64,000 bases of DNA from Agrobacterium tumefaciens str. B6 (GCF_001541315.1 NZ_LMVK01000045.1:1-64000); one strand, 5' to 3'. Positions 38,322 to 50,193 are shown, numbered from the stretch's first letter. Notes: generated by a model from the letters alone, not told the origin. Numbers and translations: made by a program.

Positions 38322-39089
38322 TCAATCGAAATCGATGGCGTGAAGTTTGGAACCGTGGCGTTTCAGCCAGTCCTTGGCCTCATTGGTGTGCGGACACAGT
38401 TTTTCACACAAGGCCCAGAATTTCGGACCGTGGTTCATTTCGCTTAGATGCGCGACCTCATGGGCGGCAAGATAATCGATGACCTTTTCCGGGGCCATGA
38501 CGATACGCCAGGAAAAGCTCAAGTTTCCATCATGGGAACAGGAGCCCCAGCGGCTGCGTGTATCCTTCATGCTGATGGACCGCACCGGCCGGCCGGCAGC
38601 GCTGGCATGAACGGCGACGAGCCGTTCCAGATCGGCCTTCGCTTCCTTTTTCAGGAATGTCGCGATCCGTCGTCTCAGATGTTCCGGCGCGCCGCTGACT
38701 TTCAGAACGTCGACGCCATCGGCGTCTTTCGCGATATGTGTCAGCCCTCGCAGGCTGCCGGTATGGTCAATGCGGTGGGATATGCCTCTGATATCGATGG
38801 TAGCGCCCGGACGCAAACCGTCATCGAGGCTGAATTTCAGAAGCTTGCCTTCCAGCCAGCCCTGATGCCTCTCGAGAAAATCATCCACCTGGCGGTGATG
38901 CAGGCCCATCGGGATCGTCAGCTTCAACGCCCGGCCGCCCGGTTCGATGCGCAAGGTGATACGCGTGGCCCGCGGATTTTCCCTGACCGTGATCGGCACC
39001 TGCCGGCCCGCCACCGCGACGGTGCGCTGGCTCGGCGCAACCTTCTTTGGCGCCGGTGACTTCTGGGATTTTCTGAGGAGCGAAAACAT
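38322..39089 (-). CDS. YgjP-like metallopeptidase (DUF45, M48-related)
   Basis: 255 residues. The C-terminal half carries the zinc motif AAHEVAHLSEMNHGPKFW, with HExxH and a downstream His, preceded by SRWGSCSHDGNLSFSWRI, a hallmark of the YgjP/DUF45 group. The N-terminus is basic and lacks a signal peptide, so a cytosolic protein is likely. The substrate is unknown. Confidence 0.88.
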   Translation of the reverse strand: MFSLLRKSQKSPAPKKVAPSQRTVAVAGRQVPITVRENPRATRITLRIEPGGRALKLTIPMGLHHRQVDDFLERHQGWLEGKLLKFSLDDGLRPGATIDIRGISHRIDHTGSLRGLTHIAKDADGVDVLKVSGAPEHLRRRIATFLKKEAKADLERLVAVHASAAGRPVRSISMKDTRSRWGSCSHDGNLSFSWRIVMAPEKVIDYLAAHEVAHLSEMNHGPKFWALCEKLCPHTNEAKDWLKRHGSKLHAIDFD

Positions 39090-39157
39090 GAACCCTTCAT
39101 AGCCGATTCGTCCGTCCCTTGGCCACGCAAATGCGCGGCACCACCCGCCATCTTACC

Positions 39158-40432
39158 CTAGGCAGTCTGATGCTTGCGGATGAAATCCAGCATGCGCGGC
39201 ACGATTTCCTTGCGGAAACGCGAACCGTTGAAGACGCCATAGTGGCCGACATCCGGCTGCATGTAGTGGGCGCGTTTGTTTTCGGGGAGGTTACTGCAGA
39301 GATCATGGGCGGCCTTTGTCTGGCCGACGCCCGAAATATCGTCATTCTCCCCTTCCACAGTGAACAATGCAACATTGCGAATGGCGGCGGGATCGACCGC
39401 CCTGCCCCGATGCTGCATCTTTCCTTTCGGGAGCGCATGGTCGATGAAGACCGTTTCCACCGTCTGCAGATAGAACTCCGCCGTCAGATCCATGACAGCA
39501 AGATATTCATCGTAAAATTCGCGGTGCTTTTCGGCAGAATCGCCGTCATTCTTGACGAGGTTGAGGTAAAAATCCTTATGCGCTGTCATGTGCTTGTCGA
39601 GGTTCATCGACATGAAACCGGAGAGTTGCAGAAAGCCGGGATAGACATTGCGGCCGAAGGCGGGCTGCGGCCACGGCACCTGCATGACGACATTATCGCG
39701 GAACCATTCGATTGGCTTCGCCGTGGCGAGACCATTGACGGCTGTGGGATTGATGCGCGTATCGATCGGACCGCCCATCAGCGTCATGGATGCCGGTGCA
39801 AATTTATCGCCATCGGCCTCCATAAGCGAAACGGCGGCCAGAACAGGCACGGACGGTTGACAGACGGCGACCACATGCGCCCCCGGACCTATCTCGCGCA
39901 GCATCTCGATGACATAACTGATGTAATCGTCGAGATCGAAGGTCCCATCACTCACCGGCACCATGCGGGCATCGACCCAATCGGTAATGTAAATATCTGC
40001 CGAAGGCAGCAAGGCCTCCACGGTGCCGCGCAGCAATGTGGCATAATGGCCGGACATCGGCGCAACCAGCAGCACCTTCGGCTCGGGCCGGCGGGCAGGA
40101 TCGATTTCTTTTTTGAAATGAACGAGATTGCAGAACGGACGCGACCAGACGGTCTCCTCGGCAACGTCGACGGTCTCGCCATCGACAATAGTCGTGGCAA
40201 GGCCGAATTCCGGTTTGACATAACGGCGCGTCAGGCGTTCGAAAACCTCGAAGCCGGCATCGAGGCTTCTTCCGAAAGCCGTGCTGGAAAGCGGGTTCAT
40301 AGGATTGTTGCAGGCCTGGCGCATCATATCGGCACCGGCGCGCAGCGGCGCCATGGCCGCATGGTTCATTTCATAGAGGTGGTAGAACACTGATGACGCC
40401 TCCCTCGCGATCACGCTCTTTTTTTCAACCAT
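39158..40432 (-). CDS. phaZ: Intracellular polyhydroxyalkanoate depolymerase
   Basis: 424 residues from the ATG at 40432 (MVEKKSVIAREASSVFYHLY). An alpha/beta hydrolase: the nucleophile Cys is in VAVCQPSVPV, the acid Asp in TVEGENDDISG and the His in PDVGHYGVFNGSRF, the Cys-Asp-His triad of intracellular PhaZ enzymes that mobilise stored PHB. The frame is open for another 50 codons upstream with low-complexity Arg/Ser, not family-like. Start confidence is moderate; a shorter start at the MNHAAM segment is possible. Confidence 0.9.
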   Translation of the reverse strand: MVEKKSVIAREASSVFYHLYEMNHAAMAPLRAGADMMRQACNNPMNPLSSTAFGRSLDAGFEVFERLTRRYVKPEFGLATTIVDGETVDVAEETVWSRPFCNLVHFKKEIDPARRPEPKVLLVAPMSGHYATLLRGTVEALLPSADIYITDWVDARMVPVSDGTFDLDDYISYVIEMLREIGPGAHVVAVCQPSVPVLAAVSLMEADGDKFAPASMTLMGGPIDTRINPTAVNGLATAKPIEWFRDNVVMQVPWPQPAFGRNVYPGFLQLSGFMSMNLDKHMTAHKDFYLNLVKNDGDSAEKHREFYDEYLAVMDLTAEFYLQTVETVFIDHALPKGKMQHRGRAVDPAAIRNVALFTVEGENDDISGVGQTKAAHDLCSNLPENKRAHYMQPDVGHYGVFNGSRFRKEIVPRMLDFIRKHQTA

Positions 40433-40514
40433 AGCAGCTTTTCGCAGGTGCACAAAATCGAAGGCGCCGGCGGTTTCCCGCCAGCGCCTCACTTTCCGTT
40501 GAACGCTGTGGCGA

Positions 40515-41357
40515 TCAGATGTCGGCGACGAAGGTCTGCTTCTGGGAACCGAGACCCTCGATACCGAGTTCCACGACATCACCAGCCTTCAGGTAACGCG
40601 GCGGCTTCAGGCCCATGCCGACGCCGGGAGGGGTGCCGGTGGAAATGACATCGCCGGGATGCAGCGACATGAACTGGCTGAGATAGGAGACAACGTGGGC
40701 AACGCCGTACACCATGGTCTTGCTGGAGCCGTTCTGCATGGTCTGGCCGTTCACCTTCAGCCACATGCCGAGGTTCTGCGGGTCAGTAATTTCCTCTTTC
40801 GTCACCAGCCAGGGGCCGATGGGGCCAAAGGTGTCGCAGGACTTGCCCTTGGTCCACTGGCCGGCACGCTCCGTCTGGAAGGCGCGTTCGGAAACATCGT
40901 GCGAAACGCAATAGCCGGCAACGTAGTCGAGAGCATCGGCTTCCGAGACATATTTGGCGGTCTTGCCGATAACAACGCCGAGCTCGACTTCCCAGTCGGT
41001 CTTTTCAGAACCGCGCGGAATAGTGACGTTGTCATTCGGACCGACGATGGCCGAGGTCGCCTTCATGAAAATGACCGGTTCCGGCGGTACGGTGGCACCT
41101 GTTTCGGCGGCATGGTCGGAGAAATTGAGGCCGATGCAGATGAATTTTCCGGTTCCCGCGACGCAGGCGCCGATGCGATCTTCATTCAGGACCGGAAGCG
41201 TGCTCAGATCGATCGCGGCGATCTTTTTGAGGCCCTCGGGAGAAATGGCGTCGCCGCCGATATCTTTCACATGGGCGGACAGGTCGCGGATTTTTCCTTC
41301 CGCATCGAGGATTGCAGGTTTTTCCTGGCCGGGCTGGCCAACACGCATCAATTTCAT
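40515..41357 (-). CDS. Fumarylacetoacetate hydrolase family protein
   Basis: 280 residues. The FAH core begins near residue 72 (FICIGLNFSDHAAETG). Metal ligands are in DWEVELGVVIGK, and VSHDVSERAFQ, GPIGPWLVTK and VISTGTPPGVGMG match the family. Members are acylpyruvases, ureidoglycolate lyases or related enzymes; the substrate cannot be named. GGGAGAGAG precedes the ATG. It is transcribed with phaZ on the same strand, but the gap of about 80 bp allows separate control. Confidence 0.88.
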   Translation of the reverse strand: MKLMRVGQPGQEKPAILDAEGKIRDLSAHVKDIGGDAISPEGLKKIAAIDLSTLPVLNEDRIGACVAGTGKFICIGLNFSDHAAETGATVPPEPVIFMKATSAIVGPNDNVTIPRGSEKTDWEVELGVVIGKTAKYVSEADALDYVAGYCVSHDVSERAFQTERAGQWTKGKSCDTFGPIGPWLVTKEEITDPQNLGMWLKVNGQTMQNGSSKTMVYGVAHVVSYLSQFMSLHPGDVISTGTPPGVGMGLKPPRYLKAGDVVELGIEGLGSQKQTFVADI

Positions 41358-41485
41358 GGAACTCTCTCCCGGTTGTCAGACAAGGTGATGCATATATGAA
41401 CGATGCATTCATACTTGTCACCCCTTGACTGCGCCAAGTTTCGAAAAATACCTTTTCCTTCCCGTCAATCAAAAGGACATGGCCC

Positions 41486-42088
41486 GTGACGAACAGCAAT
41501 AACAGGCAATCCGAATATCCCGTTGATCCCCTCTTCCTTGATCGCTGGTCTCCGCGCGCCTTCGACGGCAACGCCATGCCGCCACAACATCTGATGACCA
41601 TTCTGGATGCGGCGCACTGGGCGCCTTCCGCCTCCAACTATCAGCCATGGCGCTTTGTCTATGCGCACAAGGACAGCGAAGACTGGCCGCTTTTCGTGGA
41701 ACTGCTTGTGGAGGGAAACCAGCGCTGGGCTAAAAACGCCTCTGTGCTGCTCTTCGTCATTTCCCGCGACCATAACATCTCGCGCGACGGTGAGAAAAAA
41801 CCATCCGCGACCCATTCCTTCGATGCCGGTGCGGCCTGGTTTTCGCTTGCCATGCAGGCGCATCTGCTCGGTTACCACGCCCACGGCATGGCTGGCATCT
41901 TGAAAGACCAGATCGTTGAGAGGCTGAATATTCCAGAAGGCTACAATGTGGAGGCCGGGGTTGCCATCGGCACGTTGACCGACAAGTCCGTTCTTCCTGA
42001 CGATCTGGCGGAACGGGAAGTACCGAGCAAGCGTCTGCCGCTTTCAGACGTGGCTTTTGAAGGACGCTTCACGGGCAAGACCGACTGA
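41486..42088 (+). CDS. Nitroreductase family flavoprotein
   Basis: 200 residues from a GTG start (41486) with AAAGGAC upstream. FMN-binding features are APSASNYQPWRFVYA (about residues 46-60), FDAGAAWFSLAMQAHLLGYHAHGMAG and the C-terminal basic segment. Such enzymes reduce nitro compounds or quinones with NAD(P)H. The physiological substrate is unknown. Converges on gyrB. Confidence 0.9.
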   Translation: MTNSNNRQSEYPVDPLFLDRWSPRAFDGNAMPPQHLMTILDAAHWAPSASNYQPWRFVYAHKDSEDWPLFVELLVEGNQRWAKNASVLLFVISRDHNISRDGEKKPSATHSFDAGAAWFSLAMQAHLLGYHAHGMAGILKDQIVERLNIPEGYNVEAGVAIGTLTDKSVLPDDLAEREVPSKRLPLSDVAFEGRFTGKTD

Positions 42089-42113
42089 TTTCAGCTTGTC
42101 CGCACAGAACAAA

Positions 42114-42147
42114 AGGCCCGGCGGTCAATTTCCGCCGGGCCCTTTGT
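42114..42147. terminator. Terminator between nitroreductase gene and gyrB
   Basis: AGGGCCCGGCGG-type arms (AGGCCCGGCGG and CCGCCGGGCCCT) around a short AT loop, followed by TTGTT. It lies between convergent genes. Confidence 0.85.
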
Positions 42148-42155
42148 TAAAGTTT

Positions 42156-42171
42156 CGTTTCACGTGAATCG
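42156..42171. other. parS-like site 2 (13/16 match)
   Basis: CGTTTCACGTGAATCG keeps the 12-base core GTTTCACGTGAA of parS. It lies in the short intergenic space between the terminator and the 3' end of gyrB. Confidence 0.6.
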
Positions 42172-42193
42172 TTACGCGAAACGCTCCACAAGA

Positions 42194-44722
<2,529 letters not shown>

Positions 44723-44785
44723 CTACACCCAATCCCAAAGGCCGCATGCTTCAGGATGCCGAATAAAGCAGGGGATAGAGGGGTT

Positions 44786-45151
44786 TCAATCGCAAGAACG
44801 GCTTTTTTGCAGCAAGGCTGACAGTTCCTCTACCACACTCGGCGGCAGCTTGCGAATATCCCGTGCGAGACGGTTGGCGAAAGCCGTATATTGCGGCGGC
44901 AGGCCGATGGTGTCGATCACCACTTTCGGGTCGGACGAGCCGGCCAGAAAGAACAATTCCTCCGCCTCGTCCCAGATGATGTTGAAATATCCGGCGATGC
45001 GCTGCAGCAGATCAAAGCTCGGCTTACCACGCTTGCCATGCTCGAGCGCCGAAAGATAAGCCGGCGACACGCCGATGGCGGCGGCCATCTGTTTCTGCGT
45101 CACGCCCTTGCGTTCACGAAGCTGCCGCACGGCCTCCGCAAAGGGCGTCAT
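44786..45151 (-). CDS. XRE-family helix-turn-helix regulator
   Basis: 121 residues. An N-terminal cro/C1-type HTH (VTQKQMAAAIGVSPAYLSALEHGKRG, about residues 17-42) is followed by a short dimerisation region. The start overlaps the smr stop (ATGA), so it is the last gene of timA-mltA-smr-xre. Its target is unknown. The family occurs widely in Rhizobiales at this position, to my recollection; that is not shown by the sequence. Confidence 0.88.
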   Translation of the reverse strand: MTPFAEAVRQLRERKGVTQKQMAAAIGVSPAYLSALEHGKRGKPSFDLLQRIAGYFNIIWDEAEELFFLAGSSDPKVVIDTIGLPPQYTAFANRLARDIRKLPPSVVEELSALLQKSRSCD

Positions 45152-45720
45152 GACTTTTCACCCCGCCGACGCGCCAGCCGCACATAAAGCGCGCCGTCGC
45201 CGCCGTGATTGGCGGATGCATCCTCATAGGATGAAATCAGGTGGCGATATTCCGGTTTGGAAAACCACATGGGCACCGCCCTTTTCAACGCGCCATCGCT
45301 GCCAATGGAACGCCCCTTGCCCGTTATGACGAGCACATGCCTGAGACCCCGTTCATGCGCGCGCAACAGAAAATCAAGCAGCACCGCATGGGCTTCGCTC
45401 TGGAACATGCCGTGCAGATCGATCCGCCCTTCCAGCGGCAGTCGGCCACGCGTGAGCTTGCGCTTGACCGGTTTTTCCATCGGCTGATGAATTTTCGGCT
45501 TTTTGTCCGGAGCCGCTGACGGCGGCTCGGCCGGCTCGGCAAGCATGCGGGGGAAGCTGCTCTTGCCGGTCTGGGAAACCTCGGGTTCAACCAAAGGCTC
45601 CTCCATGTCCTCGAAAGCCAGCAAGTCTTCCAGTCTGCCGGAGATCGGCCGCGTGGTTTTTGCGACCTTTCCCCACAGAATGCGCTCTTCCTTGCCGAGC
45701 TTGCGACTGCTCTTCATCAC
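45148..45720 (-). CDS. Smr/MutS2-domain protein
   Basis: 190 residues. A basic, Pro-rich N-terminal half leads to a C-terminal Smr domain (GRIDLHGMFQSEAHAVL at about residues 98-114; HVLVITGKGRS). Stand-alone Smr proteins such as E. coli YdaL and SmrB are nucleases; SmrB cleaves mRNA at collided ribosomes. The ATG overlaps the mltA stop. Function here is inferred from the domain. Confidence 0.9.
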   Translation of the reverse strand: MMKSSRKLGKEERILWGKVAKTTRPISGRLEDLLAFEDMEEPLVEPEVSQTGKSSFPRMLAEPAEPPSAAPDKKPKIHQPMEKPVKRKLTRGRLPLEGRIDLHGMFQSEAHAVLLDFLLRAHERGLRHVLVITGKGRSIGSDGALKRAVPMWFSKPEYRHLISSYEDASANHGGDGALYVRLARRRGEKS

Positions 45721-46826
45721 CGATACCTCTCCGCAGCAACCCGCGGTATCAGTATATAAAACTCGGCCTCATTGCGCACCGTACCGGCAAGCTCTCCTGC
45801 TTCGAAACCGGAGCCCGTGAAGATATCGCCACGGGCCGGGCCGACAATGGCTGAACCCGTATCGAGCGCCAGCATCAGCCGCGCGAAAGGTTTTCCACCA
45901 TCGAGATGAGTAAGCGACGGTGAATGGATGAAGAAGGGAAGCCCGAACGTGTGGATGAGCCTGTCGACCGCAAGCGCCCGCCCCGCGACGAGCGGCACTT
46001 TTGCGGCGGCAATCGGCCCCATATCCAGATCTGCGACATCCGCCTCCCGGAAAAAAATGTAGGAGCGGTTATGCCATAACACCCCATCCACCTCGTCGGG
46101 ATGGTCAGCGAGCCATTTGCGGATCGTCTGCATCGATACGGTTTTCGGATCAAGTTCCCCGCGATCAAGAAGCAGGCGGCCAATCGGCGAAAAAGGATGC
46201 CCGGCCTTGGCCGCATAGGTGATGCGCTTTACCGCGCCATCAGGAAAAACCAGACGCGCCGCACCCTGCACATGGACAAAAAACAGGTCCACCTTCGATC
46301 TCGCCCAGGCGATCTCAAGGCCCCTGCCCTTCAGATGCCCTTCATCGATCGCCTGGCGGTCGGGAAAATAGGAAATACCGTCCACGTCCGCCCCGCCGAA
46401 AGCATAGGAGGGATCGAAGCCGGGGGGCCGATTGGTATCGTCGATATCCACCAGTTCGGGCGGCCGGCGGTAAATCGGATAACGCCAGATGTCGTCGGGT
46501 TCAGATGACACTTCCAGTTCGGGTTCGTAAAAAGCGGTTACGAAACCGCTTTTTACCGGAGCCGAAGAAATCCTGAAAGGCACGCAATTGGTTTCGAAAA
46601 ACCGGCGCGCCTGTTCCGGACTGTTTGCTAGGTTTTTCTCAGCACTTTCCAGAAGCGAAACAAGTTCCGCCGCCGTGACCCCGAGCGCGCCGGTCCTGTA
46701 GGGTTTTGCGTTCCGAAGATGCGACAGGATTGTCGCCATCGCGGGAAAAAGCTTGCCCGGATCGTCTTGCCGCCATCCGGGCAGGTCGCTGAAAGAAACT
46801 TCCTCGATCGAAAAGGGCGCGGTCAT
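45717..46826 (-). CDS. mltA: Membrane-bound lytic murein transglycosylase A
   Basis: 369 residues. The MltA domain occupies about residues 100-250 (FVTAFYEPELEVS, PYRRPPELV-like IYRRPPELVDID, VHVQGAARLVFPDG) and the C-terminal 3D domain has the catalytic Asp cluster (LALDTGSAIVGPARGDIFTG). No obvious signal peptide is seen at the chosen start, unusual for an envelope enzyme. The ATG overlaps the timA stop (ATGA). Cleaves glycan strands with formation of anhydro-MurNAc. Confidence 0.9.
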   Translation of the reverse strand: MTAPFSIEEVSFSDLPGWRQDDPGKLFPAMATILSHLRNAKPYRTGALGVTAAELVSLLESAEKNLANSPEQARRFFETNCVPFRISSAPVKSGFVTAFYEPELEVSSEPDDIWRYPIYRRPPELVDIDDTNRPPGFDPSYAFGGADVDGISYFPDRQAIDEGHLKGRGLEIAWARSKVDLFFVHVQGAARLVFPDGAVKRITYAAKAGHPFSPIGRLLLDRGELDPKTVSMQTIRKWLADHPDEVDGVLWHNRSYIFFREADVADLDMGPIAAAKVPLVAGRALAVDRLIHTFGLPFFIHSPSLTHLDGGKPFARLMLALDTGSAIVGPARGDIFTGSGFEAGELAGTVRNEAEFYILIPRVAAERYR

Positions 46827-47521
46827 TGCTCGGATTCGGTAGCGATCAGCTTCCAGTTCGGATCACGCGAGCGGATATCGCGCGAGAAGGTCCAGATATC
46901 ATCCACCTCCGCAACTGTATCCGGATCGCCATCCACCAGCTTGCCGTCCTTGTCATAGGTCGCCGAAATCAGCTGGCTGATGATCCTCAAGGTGATCTGC
47001 ACTTCGGAATCGCGCACACCGGCCTGGGTAATATCTGCTTTCTCGATGCCCACGAAGGTGGACTTCACCACCTCCCCACGACCTTCCCGCTCTGAAATCG
47101 CCGCTTCGAAACCATCGAAAACCTCCTTCGACAGAAGGTTCTTGAGTGTCTTTCGATCGCCATCGGCAAAACCCATGACGATCATTTCATAAGCCATGCG
47201 AGCGCCGTTCAGGAATTCCTTGGGACCGAAGGACGGGTCCCTGGTCATCACCTCACGCAGCGATGCATTGAGTGGGCTATCGACGGGCGCTAGCGCATCC
47301 GCCTCGGCAAAGCGGTTCTCATCCTCTGCCTCGCTGCGTTTCGGCAAGGTCACGACCTTGTTATCATCTGCAACGGGGCCCTTTGCCACATCTCGCGGGC
47401 TATAGGGGTCGAATGGCGGCTTCTCATTGCCCGTGCGGCGGCCAAGGACACTGCGCAGCTGAAAGAAGATCAGCACCGCTGCAACGAGAAAAAACAATGT
47501 GATAAAGTCGCTAAAGCCCAT
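46823..47521 (-). CDS. Tim44/TimA-family membrane-anchored protein
   Basis: 232 residues. An N-terminal transmembrane helix (DFITLFFLVAAVLIFFQL) is followed by a disordered charged linker (about residues 25-75) and a Tim44-like domain (LREVMTRDPSFGPKEFLNGARMAYEMIV, then QITLRIISQLISATYD, VDDIWTFSRDIRSRDPNWKL). Related to the matrix motor anchor Tim44 and to Caulobacter TipN-unrelated TimA. In bacteria the role is not settled. It starts the minus-strand operon, divergent from fxsA. Confidence 0.88.
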   Translation of the reverse strand: MGFSDFITLFFLVAAVLIFFQLRSVLGRRTGNEKPPFDPYSPRDVAKGPVADDNKVVTLPKRSEAEDENRFAEADALAPVDSPLNASLREVMTRDPSFGPKEFLNGARMAYEMIVMGFADGDRKTLKNLLSKEVFDGFEAAISEREGRGEVVKSTFVGIEKADITQAGVRDSEVQITLRIISQLISATYDKDGKLVDGDPDTVAEVDDIWTFSRDIRSRDPNWKLIATESEQ

Positions 47522-47661
47522 GTTTTACCAAAACCGCCATTTAAATTCGAAAACCTCACCATCATATAGTCTGCATCTTATCATCATTCAAATGTGCAGA
47601 TTCAATCATCGGTGTCCCGGGAACCGGCAATCTGCCAGAGATGCACACGCAAGGCTAGAAG

Positions 47662-48210
47662 ATGCGTTTTTCCTTTCTCCCCATCGTCATCCTGATGATG
47701 CCCATTCTCGAAATTGCCGGCTTCATTATCGTCGGCAAAGCGATCGGCTTGTGGCTGACATTGGCGCTTGTCCTGTTCACGTCGTTTCTGGGGCTCCTGA
47801 TCCTACGTCTCGGCGGCATCGGCATGGTGAGAAACCTTCAGGATGCGGGCCGCACCGGCGCGCAGCCGGCGGATGAACTGGTGAATGGCGCCATGCGCGT
47901 CGTTGCCGGGATCCTGCTTATCATTCCCGGCTTCATTACCGACATTCTCGGCCTTCTGCTTCTGTCTCCGATCGTACGGCGGTTTTTCTGGAAAGCCTTC
48001 GGACCGCGGGTCGTCGTTGCGGGTTCGTTTCGGCAATCCGGCCAGCAATCCGGTCCTCAGCCCGGTGATTTTTCCGGCTTTCGCAACGGTCCGGGACATG
48101 CCGGCAATTCGAAGGTGGTGGATCTCGACGAGGAGGAGTTTCACCGCGAGGAGCCAAAGGGTTCCCCATGGTCGCGCAAACCTGATGATCGCGACCTACC
48201 CAAACCCTGA
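47662..48210 (+). CDS. fxsA: FxsA-family membrane protein
   Basis: 182 residues. Four hydrophobic segments occupy the first 120 residues (IVILMMPILEIAGFIIVG, LWLTLALVLFTSFLGLLIL, MRVVAGILLIIPGFITDILGLLLL), the FxsA/DUF layout, followed by a polar tail. FxsA overproduction relieves F-plasmid exclusion of phage T7 in E. coli; its normal role is unknown. It is divergent from the Tim44-like gene and 102 bp before secB. Confidence 0.9.
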   Translation: MRFSFLPIVILMMPILEIAGFIIVGKAIGLWLTLALVLFTSFLGLLILRLGGIGMVRNLQDAGRTGAQPADELVNGAMRVVAGILLIIPGFITDILGLLLLSPIVRRFFWKAFGPRVVVAGSFRQSGQQSGPQPGDFSGFRNGPGHAGNSKVVDLDEEEFHREEPKGSPWSRKPDDRDLPKP

Positions 48211-48312
48211 TCTCGGGCGGAATGGATCGCGATGACCCGATCACGAAGGGTTGTAAGCCCCGGGTCGAAATGATAGACCGCCTTCCACGAATTCACGCCG
48301 TGAGGAAACGTA

Positions 48313-48795
48313 ATGACCGCTGAAAATGGTGCACAGGGCGCAGTAAGTCCTTCCCTCAACATTCTTGCCCAGTACATCAAGGATCTTTCCTTCGAAAATC
48401 CGGGTGCTCCCCGTTCGCTTCAGGCCCGTGAGAATGCGCCTTCGATCAACATCAATGTCAACGTCAACGCAAACCCGATCTCCGGCTCGGATTTCGACGT
48501 TGTCCTGACGCTGAATGCGGAAGCCAAGGATGGCGACAAGGTCCTGTTTGCGGCCGAGCTGGTTTATGGCGGCGTGTTCCGCATTGCCGGTTTCCCGCAG
48601 GAGCATATGCTGCCGGTGCTGTTCATCGAGTGCCCGCGCCTGCTCTTCCCCTTCGCCCGCCAGATCATCGCCGACGTCACCCGCAATGGCGGCTTCCCGC
48701 CGCTGATGATCGACCCGATCGATTTCGCGCAGATGTTTGCGCAGCGCGTTGCCGAAGAACAGGCCAAGGCCCAGGTTCACGCCGTGCCGAACTAA
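48313..48795 (+). CDS. secB: SecB protein-export chaperone
   Basis: 160 residues. Conserved [25 protein letters not shown]-like [36 protein letters not shown] and [13 protein letters not shown] are diagnostic. It keeps preproteins unfolded and delivers them to SecA. GAGGAAACG precedes the ATG. The terminator lies 34 bp after the stop. Confidence 0.97.
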   Translation: MTAENGAQGAVSPSLNILAQYIKDLSFENPGAPRSLQARENAPSININVNVNANPISGSDFDVVLTLNAEAKDGDKVLFAAELVYGGVFRIAGFPQEHMLPVLFIECPRLLFPFARQIIADVTRNGGFPPLMIDPIDFAQMFAQRVAEEQAKAQVHAVPN

Positions 48796-48828
48796 GCGGC
48801 GCCCAAGGCCCTACATTGCAGATAAAAC

Positions 48829-48857
48829 AAAACCCGGGTTCTTCGCCCGGGTTTTTC
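48829..48857. terminator. Bidirectional terminator between secB and dnaQ
   Basis: AAAACCCGGG and CCCGGGTTTTT arms around a TTCTTCG loop, with A/T-runs on both sides, between convergent genes. Confidence 0.9.
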
Positions 48858-48893
48858 TTTGGCCAGAGTTCCATTTCAACGCCTCAGCAGGCG

Positions 48894-49592
48894 TCAATTC
48901 TGGTAGCGGTTCCAGATCGCCTTGTCGCCCATGCCGAGAACGAGCTTGCCATGGGCCGCCACCGTTTCCGCATCCAGTCTTGAGGGCAAGGGGCTCGGTC
49001 TTTGCAGCGGCGCAAGCGGCACATCATCCTCGATGACAATGGTTTCCTGCTTGGGGGCGGACCCGACGCCGAGCGCCGTCTGCCGCCCGCCGATCATTTC
49101 AATATAGACTTCGGCCAGCAGTTCGGAGTCGAGAAGTGCGCCGTGCTTGGTACGGTGGGAATTATCGATGCCGTAACGCCGGCAAAGCGCATCCAGCGAA
49201 TTCGGCCCCATGGGGTGCTTGCGGCGGGCAAGCGAAAGCGTGTCCGTCACCAGATCGGCGGACACCGGTTCGATGCCGAGGCGAGCGAATTCGGTATTGA
49301 TGAAGCCCATGTCGAATGTGGCATTATGCGCCACCCAGCGCGCACCATCGAAGAAGTCACGAATCTGGTCGACGACCTCGGCGAATTTCGGTTTGTCTTT
49401 CAGAAACTCGTCGGTAATGCCGTGAACGGCAAGCGCGTCGGGATGAACCTTGCGATCTTCAGGGCTGATATAGAGATGCAGCGTGCGGCCGGTGGGAAAG
49501 TGGTTGATCAGCTCGATACCGCCGATTTCAATCACGCGGTCCAGCTTCGATTCAAGGCCTGTGGTTTCCGTATCGAAAATGATCTCACGCAT
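48894..49592 (-). CDS. dnaQ: DNA polymerase III subunit epsilon
   Basis: 232 residues. The proofreading exonuclease motifs are Exo I IIFDTETTGLES (D-x-E), Exo II VAHNATFDMGFIN and Exo III GALLDSELLAEVY. This is a short epsilon of the alphaproteobacterial form with a C-terminal tail (about residues 185-232) that contacts the alpha subunit. It overlaps the coaE end by 8 bp and is on the same strand as coaE, aroE and maf, an operon close to the origin. Confidence 0.96.
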   Translation of the reverse strand: MREIIFDTETTGLESKLDRVIEIGGIELINHFPTGRTLHLYISPEDRKVHPDALAVHGITDEFLKDKPKFAEVVDQIRDFFDGARWVAHNATFDMGFINTEFARLGIEPVSADLVTDTLSLARRKHPMGPNSLDALCRRYGIDNSHRTKHGALLDSELLAEVYIEMIGGRQTALGVGSAPKQETIVIEDDVPLAPLQRPSPLPSRLDAETVAAHGKLVLGMGDKAIWNRYQN

Positions 49593-50193
49593 TCATCTCT
49601 CCGCGGCGCGACTCAGCGGCCAGTTTCTGCAATATCTCTCTTACCTGATCCCGTGCTGCTTCGACACCACTTCCGGAATCGACGATAAAATCGGCACGCC
49701 GGCGCTTTTCCGCATCGGGCGTCTGTCGGGCGAGGATCATTTCGAATTTCTCTTCCGTCATGCCGGGTCGGGACAAAACCCGCTCTCGCTGAATCTCCGG
49801 CGCACAACTTACCACCACGACTTTATCGACGCGACTTTCCGCCCCGGTTTCGAACAGCAGGGGGATATCGAGGAGGGCGAATTGCCGATCGTCTTTCCTT
49901 GCCGCCGCCAGAAAGGCTTCCTGCCTCTTGCGTACCAGCGGATGCACGATCTCCTCCAGTCTGCCAAAATTAGCCGGATTCTCCCGCAAGACATCGCCGA
50001 GTTTCTGCCTGTCCACCACACCGGAAACGGTGGTACCCGGAAATGCTGCCTCAATCAGCGGAACGGCTTCGCTCCGGTATAGCCCATGCACGACCTCATC
50101 CGAATCGAGAACCGGAACCCCTTCCCCCGCAAACAGCTTGGCGGTCGTCGTTTTTCCCATTCCAATCGAGCCGGTGAGACCGATGACGATCAT
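49585..50193 (-). CDS. coaE: Dephospho-CoA kinase
   Basis: 202 residues. The P-loop GLTGSIGMGKTT (about residues 6-17), DSDEVVHGLY, the CoA loop ALLDIPLLFETGAE and the lid region RQTPDAEKRRRADF identify the last enzyme of CoA synthesis. Two adjacent ATGs exist (50196 and 50193); I use the second. It abuts aroE and overlaps dnaQ. The window thus holds the first (coaA) and last (coaE) CoA genes at separate loci. Confidence 0.95.
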   Translation of the reverse strand: MIVIGLTGSIGMGKTTTAKLFAGEGVPVLDSDEVVHGLYRSEAVPLIEAAFPGTTVSGVVDRQKLGDVLRENPANFGRLEEIVHPLVRKRQEAFLAAARKDDRQFALLDIPLLFETGAESRVDKVVVVSCAPEIQRERVLSRPGMTEEKFEMILARQTPDAEKRRRADFIVDSGSGVEAARDQVREILQKLAAESRRGEMNA

